Source: an uncultured Bacteroidales bacterium (GTDB taxonomy: Bacteria > Bacteroidota > Bacteroidia > Bacteroidales > Paludibacteraceae). Taken from it: a DNA stretch of 53,844 nucleotides. Every line of letters starts with the position of its first letter. The stretch's first letter is position 1. Of the stretch, positions 24,566-33,689 are shown in pieces. The stretch is from assembly GCA_902769535.1 (NCBI GenBank), contig CACXPH010000011.1:1-53844 (forward strand), given 5' to 3'. The translations under genes and the position numbers were made by a program. Below the pieces are notes generated by a model that saw only the letters and a program-made list of their open reading frames with translations, was not told the origin of the DNA and did not search any database.

Positions 24566-25370
24566 ATTGACAATTTAGATCTTCGGGATGGCGGAGTTTG
24601 GCTTGGACAGAGGAGGGGGTGTAGGCGGTGCGGGTGGTGAAGAGGGTGTAGGTCAGAGAGGGGTTCGGGAGGAACTGATACATGTTCAAATCGAGGGTCT
24701 CGCCGGCGGGAACGACCATGGCTTCGGGTGCCACGTCAGGCGAAGGGATGATACGTAATGATACGCGTCCGGTCTCTTTCGATACCGCCAGGACATTCAC
24801 ACAATAGGCCACCGAGCCGGTGTTGGTTACCACGAAATGCAGCAAACCATTCTCCTCTACCGTGCGCCATGTTAAGGCCTGGTCATAGACCGTCTGTCCT
24901 ACCGCCAAACGTTTACCAGCCGCTAGGGCCAGGCAGGCAATCGAGTCATGCAGATCATCCGCCTCTTCGGCACGCGTCGTCACTCCGGCGACGACCACCT
25001 GACGACTATCCACGCCGCGACCCATGGCGTTGTCGCGTAACTGTTTGGCGACGGACTCCAAGAGACCGTTTGCCTTGCCGCGAGCCGCCTGGATAAGACG
25101 AAGGACGTTATCCTTCATCGGCGTGGCACAGGTATAAACATTATCGTTGGCGCCATCAATAAGCACAACCTGACTGTTGGCGCTTACCTCCATCGAATCG
25201 AGTCGATAGACCGTTTGCCGAACGGTAGGTTGTTGCCAGGTCTGCGCGCGCTGTGAACGATAGGAGACTTGCCCCTTGAGGGAATGGATATAGAGGGAGT
25301 TGGAGCGCTGCGCAGCTACTATGGTTGCCGCAAGAAGGGAGATGGTCAAGAAGAAAGAACGCATGATCAT
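24564..25370 (-). CDS. Secreted FecR-like / DUF4384-like protein of the CHAT operon
   Basis: Signal peptide MIMRSFFLTISLLAATIVAA, cleavage after AAQ or nearby. Residues about 20-85 (LYIHSLKGQVSYRSQRAQTW, LDSMEVSANSQVVLIDGAN) follow the pattern of the FecR ligand-sensing domain. The C-terminal half (LLHFVVTNTGSVAYCVNVLA, SLRIIPSPDVAPEAMVVPAG) resembles DUF4384, a domain often linked to caspase-like proteins. I chose the ATG at 25370, 2 nt after the CHASE2 stop. Together with CHASE2 and CHAT it probably senses an envelope signal; this is inference. Confidence 0.6.
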   Translation of the reverse strand: MIMRSFFLTISLLAATIVAAQRSNSLYIHSLKGQVSYRSQRAQTWQQPTVRQTVYRLDSMEVSANSQVVLIDGANDNVYTCATPMKDNVLRLIQAARGKANGLLESVAKQLRDNAMGRGVDSRQVVVAGVTTRAEEADDLHDSIACLALAAGKRLAVGQTVYDQALTWRTVEENGLLHFVVTNTGSVAYCVNVLAVSKETGRVSLRIIPSPDVAPEAMVVPAGETLDLNMYQFLPNPSLTYTLFTTRTAYTPSSVQAKLRHPEDLNCQ

Positions 25371-25372
25371 TG

Positions 25373-26587
25373 CTATTGGTCTAAATGAATACAATTATAC
25401 ACATGTTTGGCGAGAGCCATGATGCCCACCCACACATCCAGCACGAAGGCATGGATCGCCAAGGCGAACAAGGCCGGTGTGAAATCGAAATACCAGTGGA
25501 ACCAGTGGAAGAAGCACACACCGGGAACGACCACCAACAGCACTAACAACAGCACCTGGGTTATGCGCAGCGCCAGACCTTCACCGTCGTCAAAGCCCCA
25601 CTTGAAGAAGAGCATGAAGAAGGAGAAGACGAAGCACAGCACGCACGCCACTGACCAGTTGAAGTACTTGGACGAGACGGTGACGTTATTCCCGCGCAGC
25701 ATCATCTCCAGCGCGTACGCATGGATGAGCACACCCGGCATATCGGCGTCAATCGGCGTGCGGTACAGATCGGAGGTGGCTGTCATATCTCCCATGAGGA
25801 CGATCTGCCCTTTGAGCCGCGCCGACAAAGCCTCCAGGTCTGCGTTGGGGTCTATCAAATCCTTGCAGCTGAGCGTATCCATGAGCAGGTTCGAATAGAG
25901 GATATAACGCGGTTCGTCATACGGGTAGAATGTCGACACGCCGGCACCCGCCATACGCGCCAGTTGCATCTCAAACGACCAGACGGTATCGGTAGGCGTA
26001 TAGACGGCCGGAGCGAAGGTGCGGACTACATCATGGCGCGTCTTCACATCCAGTACCACCGAACCGAAGGTCACACCTTCATCCGCTAACATCGGTTCGA
26101 AATACGTACTCGGTGACGGACAGGATGCGAGCACTATGTTACCGTTACTCATGATGGCCTCCACGAGCATCTCATCGCCGTCGGCATAGTACGGGAAGAC
26201 GACATCCATGCCTATCGCCGTGGTCTCCATGTCGCTTAACAGTTCCAGCGCAGTCGTCACTTCCTGACGCGAGCAACCGTCGATAGGCATGATGGTGATG
26301 GAGCTGTATTTAGGCACACCTGTCCGACGTGAACTGCTGTTGTAGAGGTCAATCAGTTCGGGACTGTCCGTATCGGTGATGGTGTTAAACAGGTCGCCCG
26401 TGAACGAACTATGGAGCGCCAGCCACGTACAGAGCAGCGTGAGCACGGTCGCGACGACGGCATCGACCCACTCTTCCCAGGGTTCGTGCTCCTTGAGGTT
26501 CTCGCGGATCGTCTGGCGTGTGCCGGACCACAGGCGCTGCCAGAGGCTCCGTTTCGGTATAGTCGTTTGTTTTCGTTTTCGTGCCAT
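25373..26587 (-). CDS. CHASE2 domain membrane protein
   Basis: From the ATG at 26587 (MARKRKQTTIPKRSLWQR), 5 nt after the CHAT stop, 404 residues. A basic N-terminus, one membrane segment (about 45-63), then an extracytoplasmic CHASE2 sensor with hallmarks MPIDGCSRQEV, IGMDVVFPYY, FGSVVLDVKTRHDVVRTFAP and LKGQIVLMGDMTATSDLYRT, PGVLIHAYALEMM, and three C-terminal membrane segments. CHASE2 is normally fused to kinases, cyclases or CHAT; here no output domain follows, so the signal is likely passed to the partner proteins of the operon. An ATG at 26620 overlaps the CHAT gene and is less likely. Confidence 0.8.
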   Translation of the reverse strand: MARKRKQTTIPKRSLWQRLWSGTRQTIRENLKEHEPWEEWVDAVVATVLTLLCTWLALHSSFTGDLFNTITDTDSPELIDLYNSSSRRTGVPKYSSITIMPIDGCSRQEVTTALELLSDMETTAIGMDVVFPYYADGDEMLVEAIMSNGNIVLASCPSPSTYFEPMLADEGVTFGSVVLDVKTRHDVVRTFAPAVYTPTDTVWSFEMQLARMAGAGVSTFYPYDEPRYILYSNLLMDTLSCKDLIDPNADLEALSARLKGQIVLMGDMTATSDLYRTPIDADMPGVLIHAYALEMMLRGNNVTVSSKYFNWSVACVLCFVFSFFMLFFKWGFDDGEGLALRITQVLLLVLLVVVPGVCFFHWFHWYFDFTPALFALAIHAFVLDVWVGIMALAKHVYNCIHLDQ

Positions 26588-26592
26588 AGAGA

Positions 26593-29500
26593 TCAGTCTA
26601 ATAAGATGAACGCGGCCCAATATTTAGGTTGCGTATATTGTTGTTTAACGCTCGCTTGCGCCTTGAGGAAGGCCTCACGTTTGGTCATTTTGCGATCTAT
26701 CCAGTAGTAATAGAACTCGGTCATCATCAGTTGGGTGGCGGCATCATCCACCGGCCACAACGACATCAATATACTCTGCGCTCCCGCCATCTTAAAGGCA
26801 CGTTGCAGACCGAACACGCCGTCGCCGGTTACCTCTCCCTTACCTGTCTCACAGGCCGAGAGCACGACCATCTCCGAGCCGCGCAGATCAAGTAACGAGA
26901 TCTCTTTGGACGTCAATATACCGTCTTGTACACTCTGCGGTAACTCATCGCTGTGCCCGCGCAGCGCGATGTTCGAACCGGCAAAGAGCAGTCCGCTTCG
27001 CGTCAAGGGATCGATGGTAGCAGAGGACGTTCCCGTCTGAGCCATACGCTGCGCGAAATAACGTTGTTCCCGCGCCGTGGAGTCGGTCCAATAGAAGCCG
27101 TGCGTAGCGACATGCAGGATATTTTTCTTCTGTCCGCTCAGGGCTTTGAACGACTCTTCGTTAGCAGAGGAGGTGGTATAGACACGCGTGTCGAGTGCAC
27201 TCGGACGCAGGATCGCCCGTATCATCTCCACCTCATAACGTGTTCCCGGTAGGTAGTGAACGCCGGCACGCAGCGATTCGTCTGTCACGGCTCGTGTGCT
27301 GGCGAAAGCCAGATCGGAATAACTCTCGCTCTGCGCCAAGAGGTCATCCATCTCCATATCGTAGTAGATACCGCCGTACAAGACAGCCGAATGCGGTTGC
27401 TCGGCATGGTGGGCATGCACTAACTCACGCGTGGACGAGACGCGTTCGATCTGGAAGAGGGCACCGATGGTCTGCTCGGCATTAAAGGGCAGGTTCTCGA
27501 TGGCTATCTGGTGCAGCACGCCGGTCGCAGCACAATAGACCGTATCGCCATAATGCATGTACTGCAGCAGTTTGGACCAGATCGGCCGGAACAGTATCCA
27601 GCCGCCTTTGGAGAAGTCATACTGGGTATCGGGATCGGTGGTTTGCAGGATGGCAGTCACCTCTTTCTCTTCGAACAAAGGCACCATTCGCGGATGGGCA
27701 TCGCCGCTTCGTAACAACAACGCCGCGTACATCGCCGAGTCTTCGCTGAGCGGGATACGCGTGAACTCAATCGCCAGTTGGTGAGGTCGCAGCGCGACCC
27801 GCACATCTTCCCATGTGACTGTCCATATATCCGCGTTTTGACGGAAAGCCGCACTCTGCCGCGTCACCTCTTTCTCCAAGGCATCGGCCACCTGTCGGCA
27901 GCTGTCCAGTTCATGCGAAGCCTTGCCGTTCAACTCCATGAAATAGATACGTTCCTTGAGTCGCGACAGCTGCTCGTAACGCGCTATTAAGGCTTGGTCC
28001 CCGCTCTCCTCTATCGAGCGACGCACCATCTCGGTCGAGGCCAACAACAGACCTTTAGAGAAGAGTTCATTATCATACGCAAAATCCGGAATGGTCGGGC
28101 GCTCGGCATAGTGGTTAAAGATAAAGTGGGTTATCTCTTCCTGTTCCATCAACTCCATGCAGGTCTGCCAGAACTGTTCACGTTGATACTCCGACATATA
28201 ATCGAGTGCACGCTGATAGTTCTTCTTGGCAATCCCGATACTCTGCCGGAACAGACGCTCCGCCTCATCGTATTTAGCTAACTGACTGTAAAAAGAGCCT
28301 TCGTTATACAACGCTAACATCATACTCGGGTGCTCGGGTCCCAGAAGAAGTTCGAAGATGCGTTCTGCCTCTTGAGTATATTGTATCGCTTTGTGATAGT
28401 TTTTCTTCTTACTGTACGCATATGCCAAGTTCGTCAGCGCATTCGCATACTTGGGATGATTGGAGGTGTATATCTCCTTATAGGCTTCCATCGAACGTTG
28501 CACGGCAACTATCGCGTCATCCGGTCTGTCCATGTAGGCGTACACCATACCTAAGTTATCGTAAATATTAGCCTCATAAATCCCCTTCTCCCGCTCGTCA
28601 AGACCCACCAGATTCGGCAACGCACGCAGGAACATCTCTTCGGCCTTCTCGAACTGTCTCTCCAACCCATACCATGCACCGTAACCGGCATACCAGAGCG
28701 CATATCGCGCGTCCGGTTCTGTATAGAACTGCCGCAGCGTTTCTACCTCACGTTCCAACCACTCTTTTGCCTCTTTACGGTTACCCATACGCATGGCGAG
28801 CGTACTGCGGTCGTGCAAGAGAAGCGTCAATATCTCGGCATATTCATTGCCGGTCAATCGAGGTAAGTCATTCATGGCACGACCAAACATCGCCTCCGCT
28901 TCCGCAAACTGTCCCAAGGTCTCATAATGCGTTATTGCGGCTCGCAGGAAAATGAAATAGTGGATTGGTTTTTCAAACGTCACATAAGGAATGAGGGCTA
29001 AGAATTCTTCGATACATCGTCCCGCATTTTCCAAATCACTCATATCGGCATAGACGACATACAGATTATAGACACTCCCCACATAATAATCGCTGTATTT
29101 CCCCGAGTATAGTTCCGCGTATGTTTGCGCTTTCTTATAATAATTTACCGCCGTTGTGTACCATCCCTTAACACCGTAGATACCACCTAATTTCTCTGCG
29201 TACGCCAACATCGCTAACAGATAATCGCGATCCGTTCGACCACTTTCTTCCCATGCCTCTGTAGCCGATTTGAGTGCCGCTTGGCAGTATATCTCACTGT
29301 TCTTATCTACCTCTTCATCGTCTTGCTGTTCTGCTGCTTTCGGCGTTTCATCCTCTTCCATCCATTCATCTTCCACCCGCACATTACCAACCACGAACAT
29401 CGAGCCGTCGCTATCACTGGTCACTATCACCATCACATCCGAATAACGCCATACCGCCATCGACTCTGCGTTGTCGATTTGCTCCTTGTGCGGGGAACCC

Positions 29501-29835
29501 ATTTTGGAAGCCACCAGATCCCGTAGGTAGTCATAATCACTCTTCCCTCTCCAATGTTGCCCCGCGGGAAACTGAAGAGCCACAGTCGCTACTTTCTTCT
29601 GATCCGGCGTACCGTACACAAGCACATTGGTCTCCGGCACACCCGCCACCGTACCGATATATATCAGCGCACCATCCGTCTCACCATAGAGTTCAAAACC
29701 GGCCTCTTGAATATGATAGCAGTAGTCACGCATGCTCTTATTCATATCCTGTTTCAAGAAGTCCAGTATATTCTCCTGCGCATGCAGGCTGCAGACGCAG
29801 AGGAGGGAGAGGAATATGAGGGATAGTTTTTTCAT
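26593..29835 (-). CDS. Secreted TPR-CHAT protein (caspase-like peptidase)
   Basis: 1080 residues. Signal peptide MKKLSLIFLSLLCVCSLHAQ, then about 150 residues of unique sequence, tetratricopeptide repeats (about 180-560; ALPNLVGLDEREKGIYEAN, IYDNLGMVYAYMDRPDDAI), a helical linker and a C-terminal CHAT domain (about 760-1080). The catalytic dyad is intact: His in NILHVATHGFYW (about 910) and Cys in MVVLSACETGKGEVTGDG (about 995), with ILMSLWPVDDAAT and YWAAFILLD as in active members. Predicted to be a periplasmic or outer-face cysteine peptidase activated through the TPR region. It overlaps uvrD by 4 nt and leads CHASE2 and FecR-like genes. Confidence 0.85.
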   Translation of the reverse strand: MKKLSLIFLSLLCVCSLHAQENILDFLKQDMNKSMRDYCYHIQEAGFELYGETDGALIYIGTVAGVPETNVLVYGTPDQKKVATVALQFPAGQHWRGKSDYDYLRDLVASKMGSPHKEQIDNAESMAVWRYSDVMVIVTSDSDGSMFVVGNVRVEDEWMEEDETPKAAEQQDDEEVDKNSEIYCQAALKSATEAWEESGRTDRDYLLAMLAYAEKLGGIYGVKGWYTTAVNYYKKAQTYAELYSGKYSDYYVGSVYNLYVVYADMSDLENAGRCIEEFLALIPYVTFEKPIHYFIFLRAAITHYETLGQFAEAEAMFGRAMNDLPRLTGNEYAEILTLLLHDRSTLAMRMGNRKEAKEWLEREVETLRQFYTEPDARYALWYAGYGAWYGLERQFEKAEEMFLRALPNLVGLDEREKGIYEANIYDNLGMVYAYMDRPDDAIVAVQRSMEAYKEIYTSNHPKYANALTNLAYAYSKKKNYHKAIQYTQEAERIFELLLGPEHPSMMLALYNEGSFYSQLAKYDEAERLFRQSIGIAKKNYQRALDYMSEYQREQFWQTCMELMEQEEITHFIFNHYAERPTIPDFAYDNELFSKGLLLASTEMVRRSIEESGDQALIARYEQLSRLKERIYFMELNGKASHELDSCRQVADALEKEVTRQSAAFRQNADIWTVTWEDVRVALRPHQLAIEFTRIPLSEDSAMYAALLLRSGDAHPRMVPLFEEKEVTAILQTTDPDTQYDFSKGGWILFRPIWSKLLQYMHYGDTVYCAATGVLHQIAIENLPFNAEQTIGALFQIERVSSTRELVHAHHAEQPHSAVLYGGIYYDMEMDDLLAQSESYSDLAFASTRAVTDESLRAGVHYLPGTRYEVEMIRAILRPSALDTRVYTTSSANEESFKALSGQKKNILHVATHGFYWTDSTAREQRYFAQRMAQTGTSSATIDPLTRSGLLFAGSNIALRGHSDELPQSVQDGILTSKEISLLDLRGSEMVVLSACETGKGEVTGDGVFGLQRAFKMAGAQSILMSLWPVDDAATQLMMTEFYYYWIDRKMTKREAFLKAQASVKQQYTQPKYWAAFILLD

Positions 29836-32123
29836 GTATTGGGTGCTTTTTCCAGTTTGGCGTGGGTAAGGAGAAGTGTCTTGAGGCCTTGGGTATCGAA
29901 ACGGATCTCTATCTTGTCATTCTCGGTCACCTCATCGCGATAGACACGTACGACCGTACCGAGCCCGAAGACACGATGGGAGACACGAGAACCTTCCGTC
30001 CAGACGGAAGAGAGAGGAGCCCCTCCCCGACCCTCCCCTGAAGGGGCGGGAGTAGTAAAACTTGGGATTCTGTGAGAACTAGGCGTCCTAGGAATACTAG
30101 GCGTCCTAGGGATACTAGTCTCTCTGTTTGCCGGTCGGTCGAGGGAGAAGAACTGGCGGTCGATATCGTTCAGGAAGCGACTCGGGGAGGCAAAGGTGAC
30201 CGAACCGTTACGGAAGCGCTGGCGGGCAAAGGAGAGGTAACACTGCTCCATCGCACGGGTAATCGCCACATATAACAGACGGCGTTCTTCCTCGATCTCC
30301 TGCGGCTTGATAGCGAACTGGGACGGGAAGAGGTTCTCTTCCATACCGGCGATGAAGACCACGGGGAACTCCAGACCCTTCGCGGCATGTACAGTCATGA
30401 GCGTGACGCGTTCGGTGGTGTCGGTCAGGTTCTCATCCTGATCGGTCTGCAGACTGACCTCCGAGAGGAAGTCGGTGATTGGCGTGAAGTCAATGCCTTC
30501 GTTCGCACGCTGCTCCACGAACTCATGGATCGCGTTGAGCAACTCCTGCACGTTCTGCGCACGGTCGATACCTTCGGTTGAGCGGTCTAAGGCCAGCGCC
30601 GTCATCACGCCGGAGGTACGAAGTACCATCTCCGTGAAAGCGAAAGCGTCCATCGCTTCGCTCTGCTCACTCAGGCCGTCCATATAGGCGGCAAAAGCCT
30701 GCAGTTTCTTGCAGGTAGCGGCAGAGACATCGAGCGCAGTAGCTTCGGGTTGCCGCATGACATCCAGATAACAACGATGATGCTCGATAGCGTTGGTGGA
30801 CACTTTCTTCATCGTCGTCTCACCGATGCCGCGACCGGGAAAACCGACGATACGAAGGAGCGCTTCGTTATCGCGGGGATTGACCGCTAAGCGAAGGTAT
30901 CCGAGCGCATCCTTGATCTCCTTGCGCTGGTAGAACGAGGTGCCGCCGTAGATGCGGTACGGGATGTTGAGTTTGCGCAACTCACCTTCGATAACACGGG
31001 ATTGCGCGTTGGTGCGATAGAGAACAGCGAAGTCATTATAACTATAATGACTATTTGAGATTTGAGATTTCTTCCGATCTGCTTGCGCCGTATGGAGATT
31101 TGAGATTTTCGTGGCAATTCCAGCCGCTTCAGCTCGGTCATCCATATAGGGTTTGAGCGACAGCGGTTGACCGGTTTCTTTCTCCGAATAGACGGTCTTC
31201 TCTATCTGGTGCACATTCTTATGAATGAGCGAGTTGGCGGCATTGACGATGGTCTGCGTGGAGCGGTAGTTACGCTCGAGCTTGAACAGCTTGGCATCGG
31301 GGTACTGCTGCCGGAAATTGAGAATATTCCGGATATCCGCGCCGCGGAAAGAATAGATAGACTGCGCATCGTCGCCTACGACGCAGATGTTATTCTGCGG
31401 TTCGGCGAGCATCTTAACGAGCAGGAACTGGATGTAGTTCGTGTCCTGATACTCGTCCACTAAGATATATTGGAACTGCGTCTGGATGCGCTCGCGCACC
31501 TCGGGGAAATGACGCATGAGCGCCAGGGTATTAATGAGCAGGTCGTCAAAATCCATCGCGTTCGCTGCACGCAGTCGCACCTGGTACTGCTCATAGACGG
31601 TCGCCAACTCATACATACGCGCCTCGCGGTCTTCGCGGAGCAGTTGGGTATTCTGACCATACGCCGCGGGACTGATACCGTTGTTCTTGAGCATCGATAT
31701 ACGGCTCTGCACGGCGCCGGGTTTGTAGATCTTCTCATCCAGTCCGTGCTCCTTGCAGATGGCCTTGAGGACAGATTTGCTGTCGGTGGTATCGTAGATG
31801 GTGAAGTCCCGCGTGAAGCCGAGTTGGTCTGCGTTGGGACGCAGCAGTTTGGTGCACACGTGATGGAAGGTACCCATTGCGAGATAACGCGCCTCGTCAC
31901 CCACCAATTTGGTGATACGCTCTTTCATCTCACGGGCGGCCTTGTTGGTAAAGGTCAGCGCCATGATACGACTGGCCGGCACACCTTGCTGCAACAGGTA
32001 CGCGATACGATAGGTCAGCACGCGGGTCTTACCCGAACCTGCTCCGGCGACGATGAGCGACGCGCCTTCCGTACACGTCACCGCTTCGCGCTGTGTGTTA
32101 TTTAGTTGGTCAAGAAAATTCAC
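29832..32123 (-). CDS. uvrD: UvrD/PcrA-type DNA helicase
   Basis: A superfamily 1A 3'-5' helicase for repair and replication-fork work. Starting at GTG 32123 (MNFLDQLNNTQREAV as initiated), 1 nt after the trxB stop, gives 763 residues, the family size. Motifs are GAGSGKT (27-33), LTFTNKAAREM, VDEYQDTN, VGDDAQSIYSFRGAD, LERNYRS, VTLMTVHAAKGLEFPVVFI and LLYVAITRA. The C-terminal Tudor-like segment (GSRVSHRVFGLGTVV) is kept. Three repeat insertions lie in linkers: about 345-375 (ISNLHTAQ...SQISN), an 18-nt tandem (SIPRTP twice) and a G/C element (TPAPSGEGRGGAP). A longer frame from 32171 overlaps trxB and is unlikely. Confidence 0.9.
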   Translation of the reverse strand: MNFLDQLNNTQREAVTCTEGASLIVAGAGSGKTRVLTYRIAYLLQQGVPASRIMALTFTNKAAREMKERITKLVGDEARYLAMGTFHHVCTKLLRPNADQLGFTRDFTIYDTTDSKSVLKAICKEHGLDEKIYKPGAVQSRISMLKNNGISPAAYGQNTQLLREDREARMYELATVYEQYQVRLRAANAMDFDDLLINTLALMRHFPEVRERIQTQFQYILVDEYQDTNYIQFLLVKMLAEPQNNICVVGDDAQSIYSFRGADIRNILNFRQQYPDAKLFKLERNYRSTQTIVNAANSLIHKNVHQIEKTVYSEKETGQPLSLKPYMDDRAEAAGIATKISNLHTAQADRKKSQISNSHYSYNDFAVLYRTNAQSRVIEGELRKLNIPYRIYGGTSFYQRKEIKDALGYLRLAVNPRDNEALLRIVGFPGRGIGETTMKKVSTNAIEHHRCYLDVMRQPEATALDVSAATCKKLQAFAAYMDGLSEQSEAMDAFAFTEMVLRTSGVMTALALDRSTEGIDRAQNVQELLNAIHEFVEQRANEGIDFTPITDFLSEVSLQTDQDENLTDTTERVTLMTVHAAKGLEFPVVFIAGMEENLFPSQFAIKPQEIEEERRLLYVAITRAMEQCYLSFARQRFRNGSVTFASPSRFLNDIDRQFFSLDRPANRETSIPRTPSIPRTPSSHRIPSFTTPAPSGEGRGGAPLSSVWTEGSRVSHRVFGLGTVVRVYRDEVTENDKIEIRFDTQGLKTLLLTHAKLEKAPNT
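30016..30052 (-). repeat. In-frame G/C palindromic element, copy in uvrD
   Basis: Coding strand: CTCCCGCCCCTTCAGGGGAG followed by GGTCGGGGAGGGGCTCC, read as PAPSGEGRGGAP. The palindromic core is CCCCTTCAGGGG. It lies in the linker before the C-terminal Tudor-like domain. Confidence 0.7.
30078..30118. repeat. 18-nt tandem repeat in uvrD
   Basis: ACTAGGCGTCCTAGGAAT and ACTAGGCGTCCTAGGGAT are adjacent, followed by ACTAG. Being six codons long, each unit adds SIPRTP without shifting the frame. Confidence 0.8.
31031..31109. repeat. Palindrome and gagattt phrases in uvrD
   Basis: AGTCATTATA and TATAATGACT form a perfect 10-bp inverted repeat (31031-31052), followed by TTTGAGATTTGAGATTT and, 25 nt on, GGAGATTTGAGATTTT. 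All are read in frame as a roughly 25-residue insertion just before YNDFAVLYRTNAQSR. Confidence 0.7.
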
Positions 32124-32124
32124 C

Positions 32125-33123
32125 TTAGAGACTCTTGATGTATTTGTCTGCCTCGATGGCTGCTTTGGCACCGGAACCAGCGGCTACTACCGCTTGACGA
32201 TAATGCGGGTCAGCACAGTCTCCGGCGGCGAAGATGCCGGGGATAACGGTGAGCGGTGAGCGGTTATCGGTTATCGGAGCGTAGCACTGTGTGCCGTTAT
32301 CTTTGACAATAATATATCCCTCCGCGTCGCGGGCAACGTAGTCCTTGAACAGTTCGGTATTGGGATGATGACCGATGGCGAGGAAGAAACCGTCGATGGC
32401 GATGTGCTTGATGGCTTCGTCGGGTTCGCCTTTGCGGTAGATGAGGTCAGCGCCTTGTACCTTACCTTCGCCGGTGAGACAGAGGGTATTATGCTCAAAG
32501 AGCACCTCGATCTTGGGGTTATTGAGCACGCGCTGCTGCATGATCTCAGAAGCACGCAAGTACGGTTTACGCACGATCATATAGACTTTCTCGCAGAGTC
32601 CTGCCAGGTAGTTCGCTTCCTCGCACGCCGTGTCACCACCACCTACGACTGCCACGGTCTTCTTGCGATAGAAGAAACCGTCACAGGTAGCGCAGGCACT
32701 CACGCCGCGACCGCGATAGGTGCGCTCAGACTCCAGACCCAGGTACTTGGCGGAAGCACCGGTAGCGATGATGACCGCGTCGGCTTCGTAGAGGTCTGTG
32801 TCTTCGGCCCAGACCTTATGGGGAGGCCTACCCTCGGTCCCTCCCTGAAGGGAGGGAAGTGAGAATTCTACCTTTGTTACTATTCCGGAGACGAAAGTCG
32901 TACCGAAACGCTCGGCTTGACGACGCATGTCGTCCATCATTGTGAAGGGCTCTACACCATCGGGATAACCGGGGAAATTCTCGACTTCGGTGGTAGTGGT
33001 CAGTTGTCCGCCGAGTTGGGGACCTTCAATCAGTACAGGCGCTAAGTTAGCACGCGAAGCGTAGATGGCTGCGGTATAGCCGGCAGGACCGGAACCTATA
33101 ATCAAGCATTTAACTCTATTCAT
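32125..33123 (-). CDS. trxB: Thioredoxin reductase
   Basis: An FAD/NADPH flavoenzyme that reduces thioredoxin. Motifs are IIGSGPAGYTAAIYASRA (FAD), the redox pair in SACATCDGFFY (Cys about 142/145), VVGGGDTACEEA (NADPH) and IFAAGDCADPHYRQA. 332 residues against about 310-315 in relatives; the excess is two in-frame repeat insertions, SLPSLQGGTEGRPP (about 88-101) and PITDNRSPLT before VIPGIFAAGD. Both are in surface loops, so activity is probably kept. It overlaps the lolA-like gene by 4 nt and precedes uvrD by 1 nt. Confidence 0.92.
   Translation of the reverse strand: MNRVKCLIIGSGPAGYTAAIYASRANLAPVLIEGPQLGGQLTTTTEVENFPGYPDGVEPFTMMDDMRRQAERFGTTFVSGIVTKVEFSLPSLQGGTEGRPPHKVWAEDTDLYEADAVIIATGASAKYLGLESERTYRGRGVSACATCDGFFYRKKTVAVVGGGDTACEEANYLAGLCEKVYMIVRKPYLRASEIMQQRVLNNPKIEVLFEHNTLCLTGEGKVQGADLIYRKGEPDEAIKHIAIDGFFLAIGHHPNTELFKDYVARDAEGYIIVKDNGTQCYAPITDNRSPLTVIPGIFAAGDCADPHYRQAVVAAGSGAKAAIEADKYIKSL
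32241..32277. repeat. Short-phrase tract (ggtgagc x2, ggttatc x2) in trxB
   Basis: GGTGAGCGGTGAGCGGTTAT continues CGGTTATCGG and is read as PITDNRSPLT. A close copy lies in the neighbouring lolA-like gene at 33315-33361. Confidence 0.75.
32822..32859 (-). repeat. In-frame G/C palindromic element, copy in trxB
   Basis: Core TCCCTCCCTGAAGGGAGGGA (32838-32857) is a 9-bp stem with a 2-nt centre. The flanking arm on the coding strand is CCGAGGGTAGGCCTCC. Peptide SLPSLQGGTEGRPP. Confidence 0.75.
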
Positions 33124-33689
33124 TGTCTTAAATCGTTTACGTAAGTATCTTTATCAGGCGTGATTTTATATTCTTGTTTGGTGGTCACAAATTTCGGTTC
33201 TTTGAACTTGAGGACCGTGGATTTTTTGCCCTCTTTGAGTTCCACGGAAAGGGGTATGAGGTCGGCAGTACGGATCTTGAGCACAAAACGGTTGATGCCG
33301 ATACTCTGATCCTTGGGGGTAAGGGTGATAAGGGTGAGCGGTGAGGGGTTACCGGTTACGGTTCGCTCCGTGATGTTACAGACAGGCACGAGGGCTTTGG
33401 CGTAGAGGAGCGGATTGGACTCAAGCAGTTCCTCTTCGGTCGGGTTGGTGAGCGTCAGTTCATCCGTCTCTGGGGAGTACATATAGAGCGTCTTGCCGTC
33501 GTACGCCGCCTCGATATTAAACATCGACAAACGGAACTGCCGACCGCTCATGACGATCGTGCCCGGGTAGTTCATCGGTGCGTTCACTTCTTCCGACACC
33601 GTGACGGTGAAGTCCGATTGGAGGGTCTTGGTCTCAAGGTTCGTGAGGAACGAACTCAGGATTGTTAATATTGTTAGTAGCATTTTCAT
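33120..33689 (-). CDS. LolA-like outer membrane lipoprotein carrier protein
   Basis: 189 residues with a short signal peptide (MKMLLTILTILSSFLTN) and the LolA beta pattern: TLQSDFTVTVSEE, GTIVMSGRQFRLS, AAYDGKTLYMYSPETDELTL. It would shuttle lipoproteins across the periplasm. The place between ftsK and trxB is conserved in Bacteroidales. A repeat tract encodes VTGNPSPLTLITL in the middle of the sheet. It overlaps both neighbours by 4 nt. Confidence 0.8.
   Translation of the reverse strand: MKMLLTILTILSSFLTNLETKTLQSDFTVTVSEEVNAPMNYPGTIVMSGRQFRLSMFNIEAAYDGKTLYMYSPETDELTLTNPTEEELLESNPLLYAKALVPVCNITERTVTGNPSPLTLITLTPKDQSIGINRFVLKIRTADLIPLSVELKEGKKSTVLKFKEPKFVTTKQEYKITPDKDTYVNDLRQ
33315..33361. 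repeat. Short-phrase tract (ggtgagc/ggttacc) in the lolA-like gene
   Basis: GGGTGATAAGGGTGAGCGGT continues GAGGGGTTACCGGTTACGG, almost the same phrases and order as the trxB tract about 1 kb away, in frame (NPSPLTLITL). Confidence 0.7.

Noticed and set aside
25262-25285. A G/C element copy in the FecR-like gene (cccttgaggg)
   Set aside because: Only the short core is similar; flanks do not match and the peptide fits the FecR-like domain.
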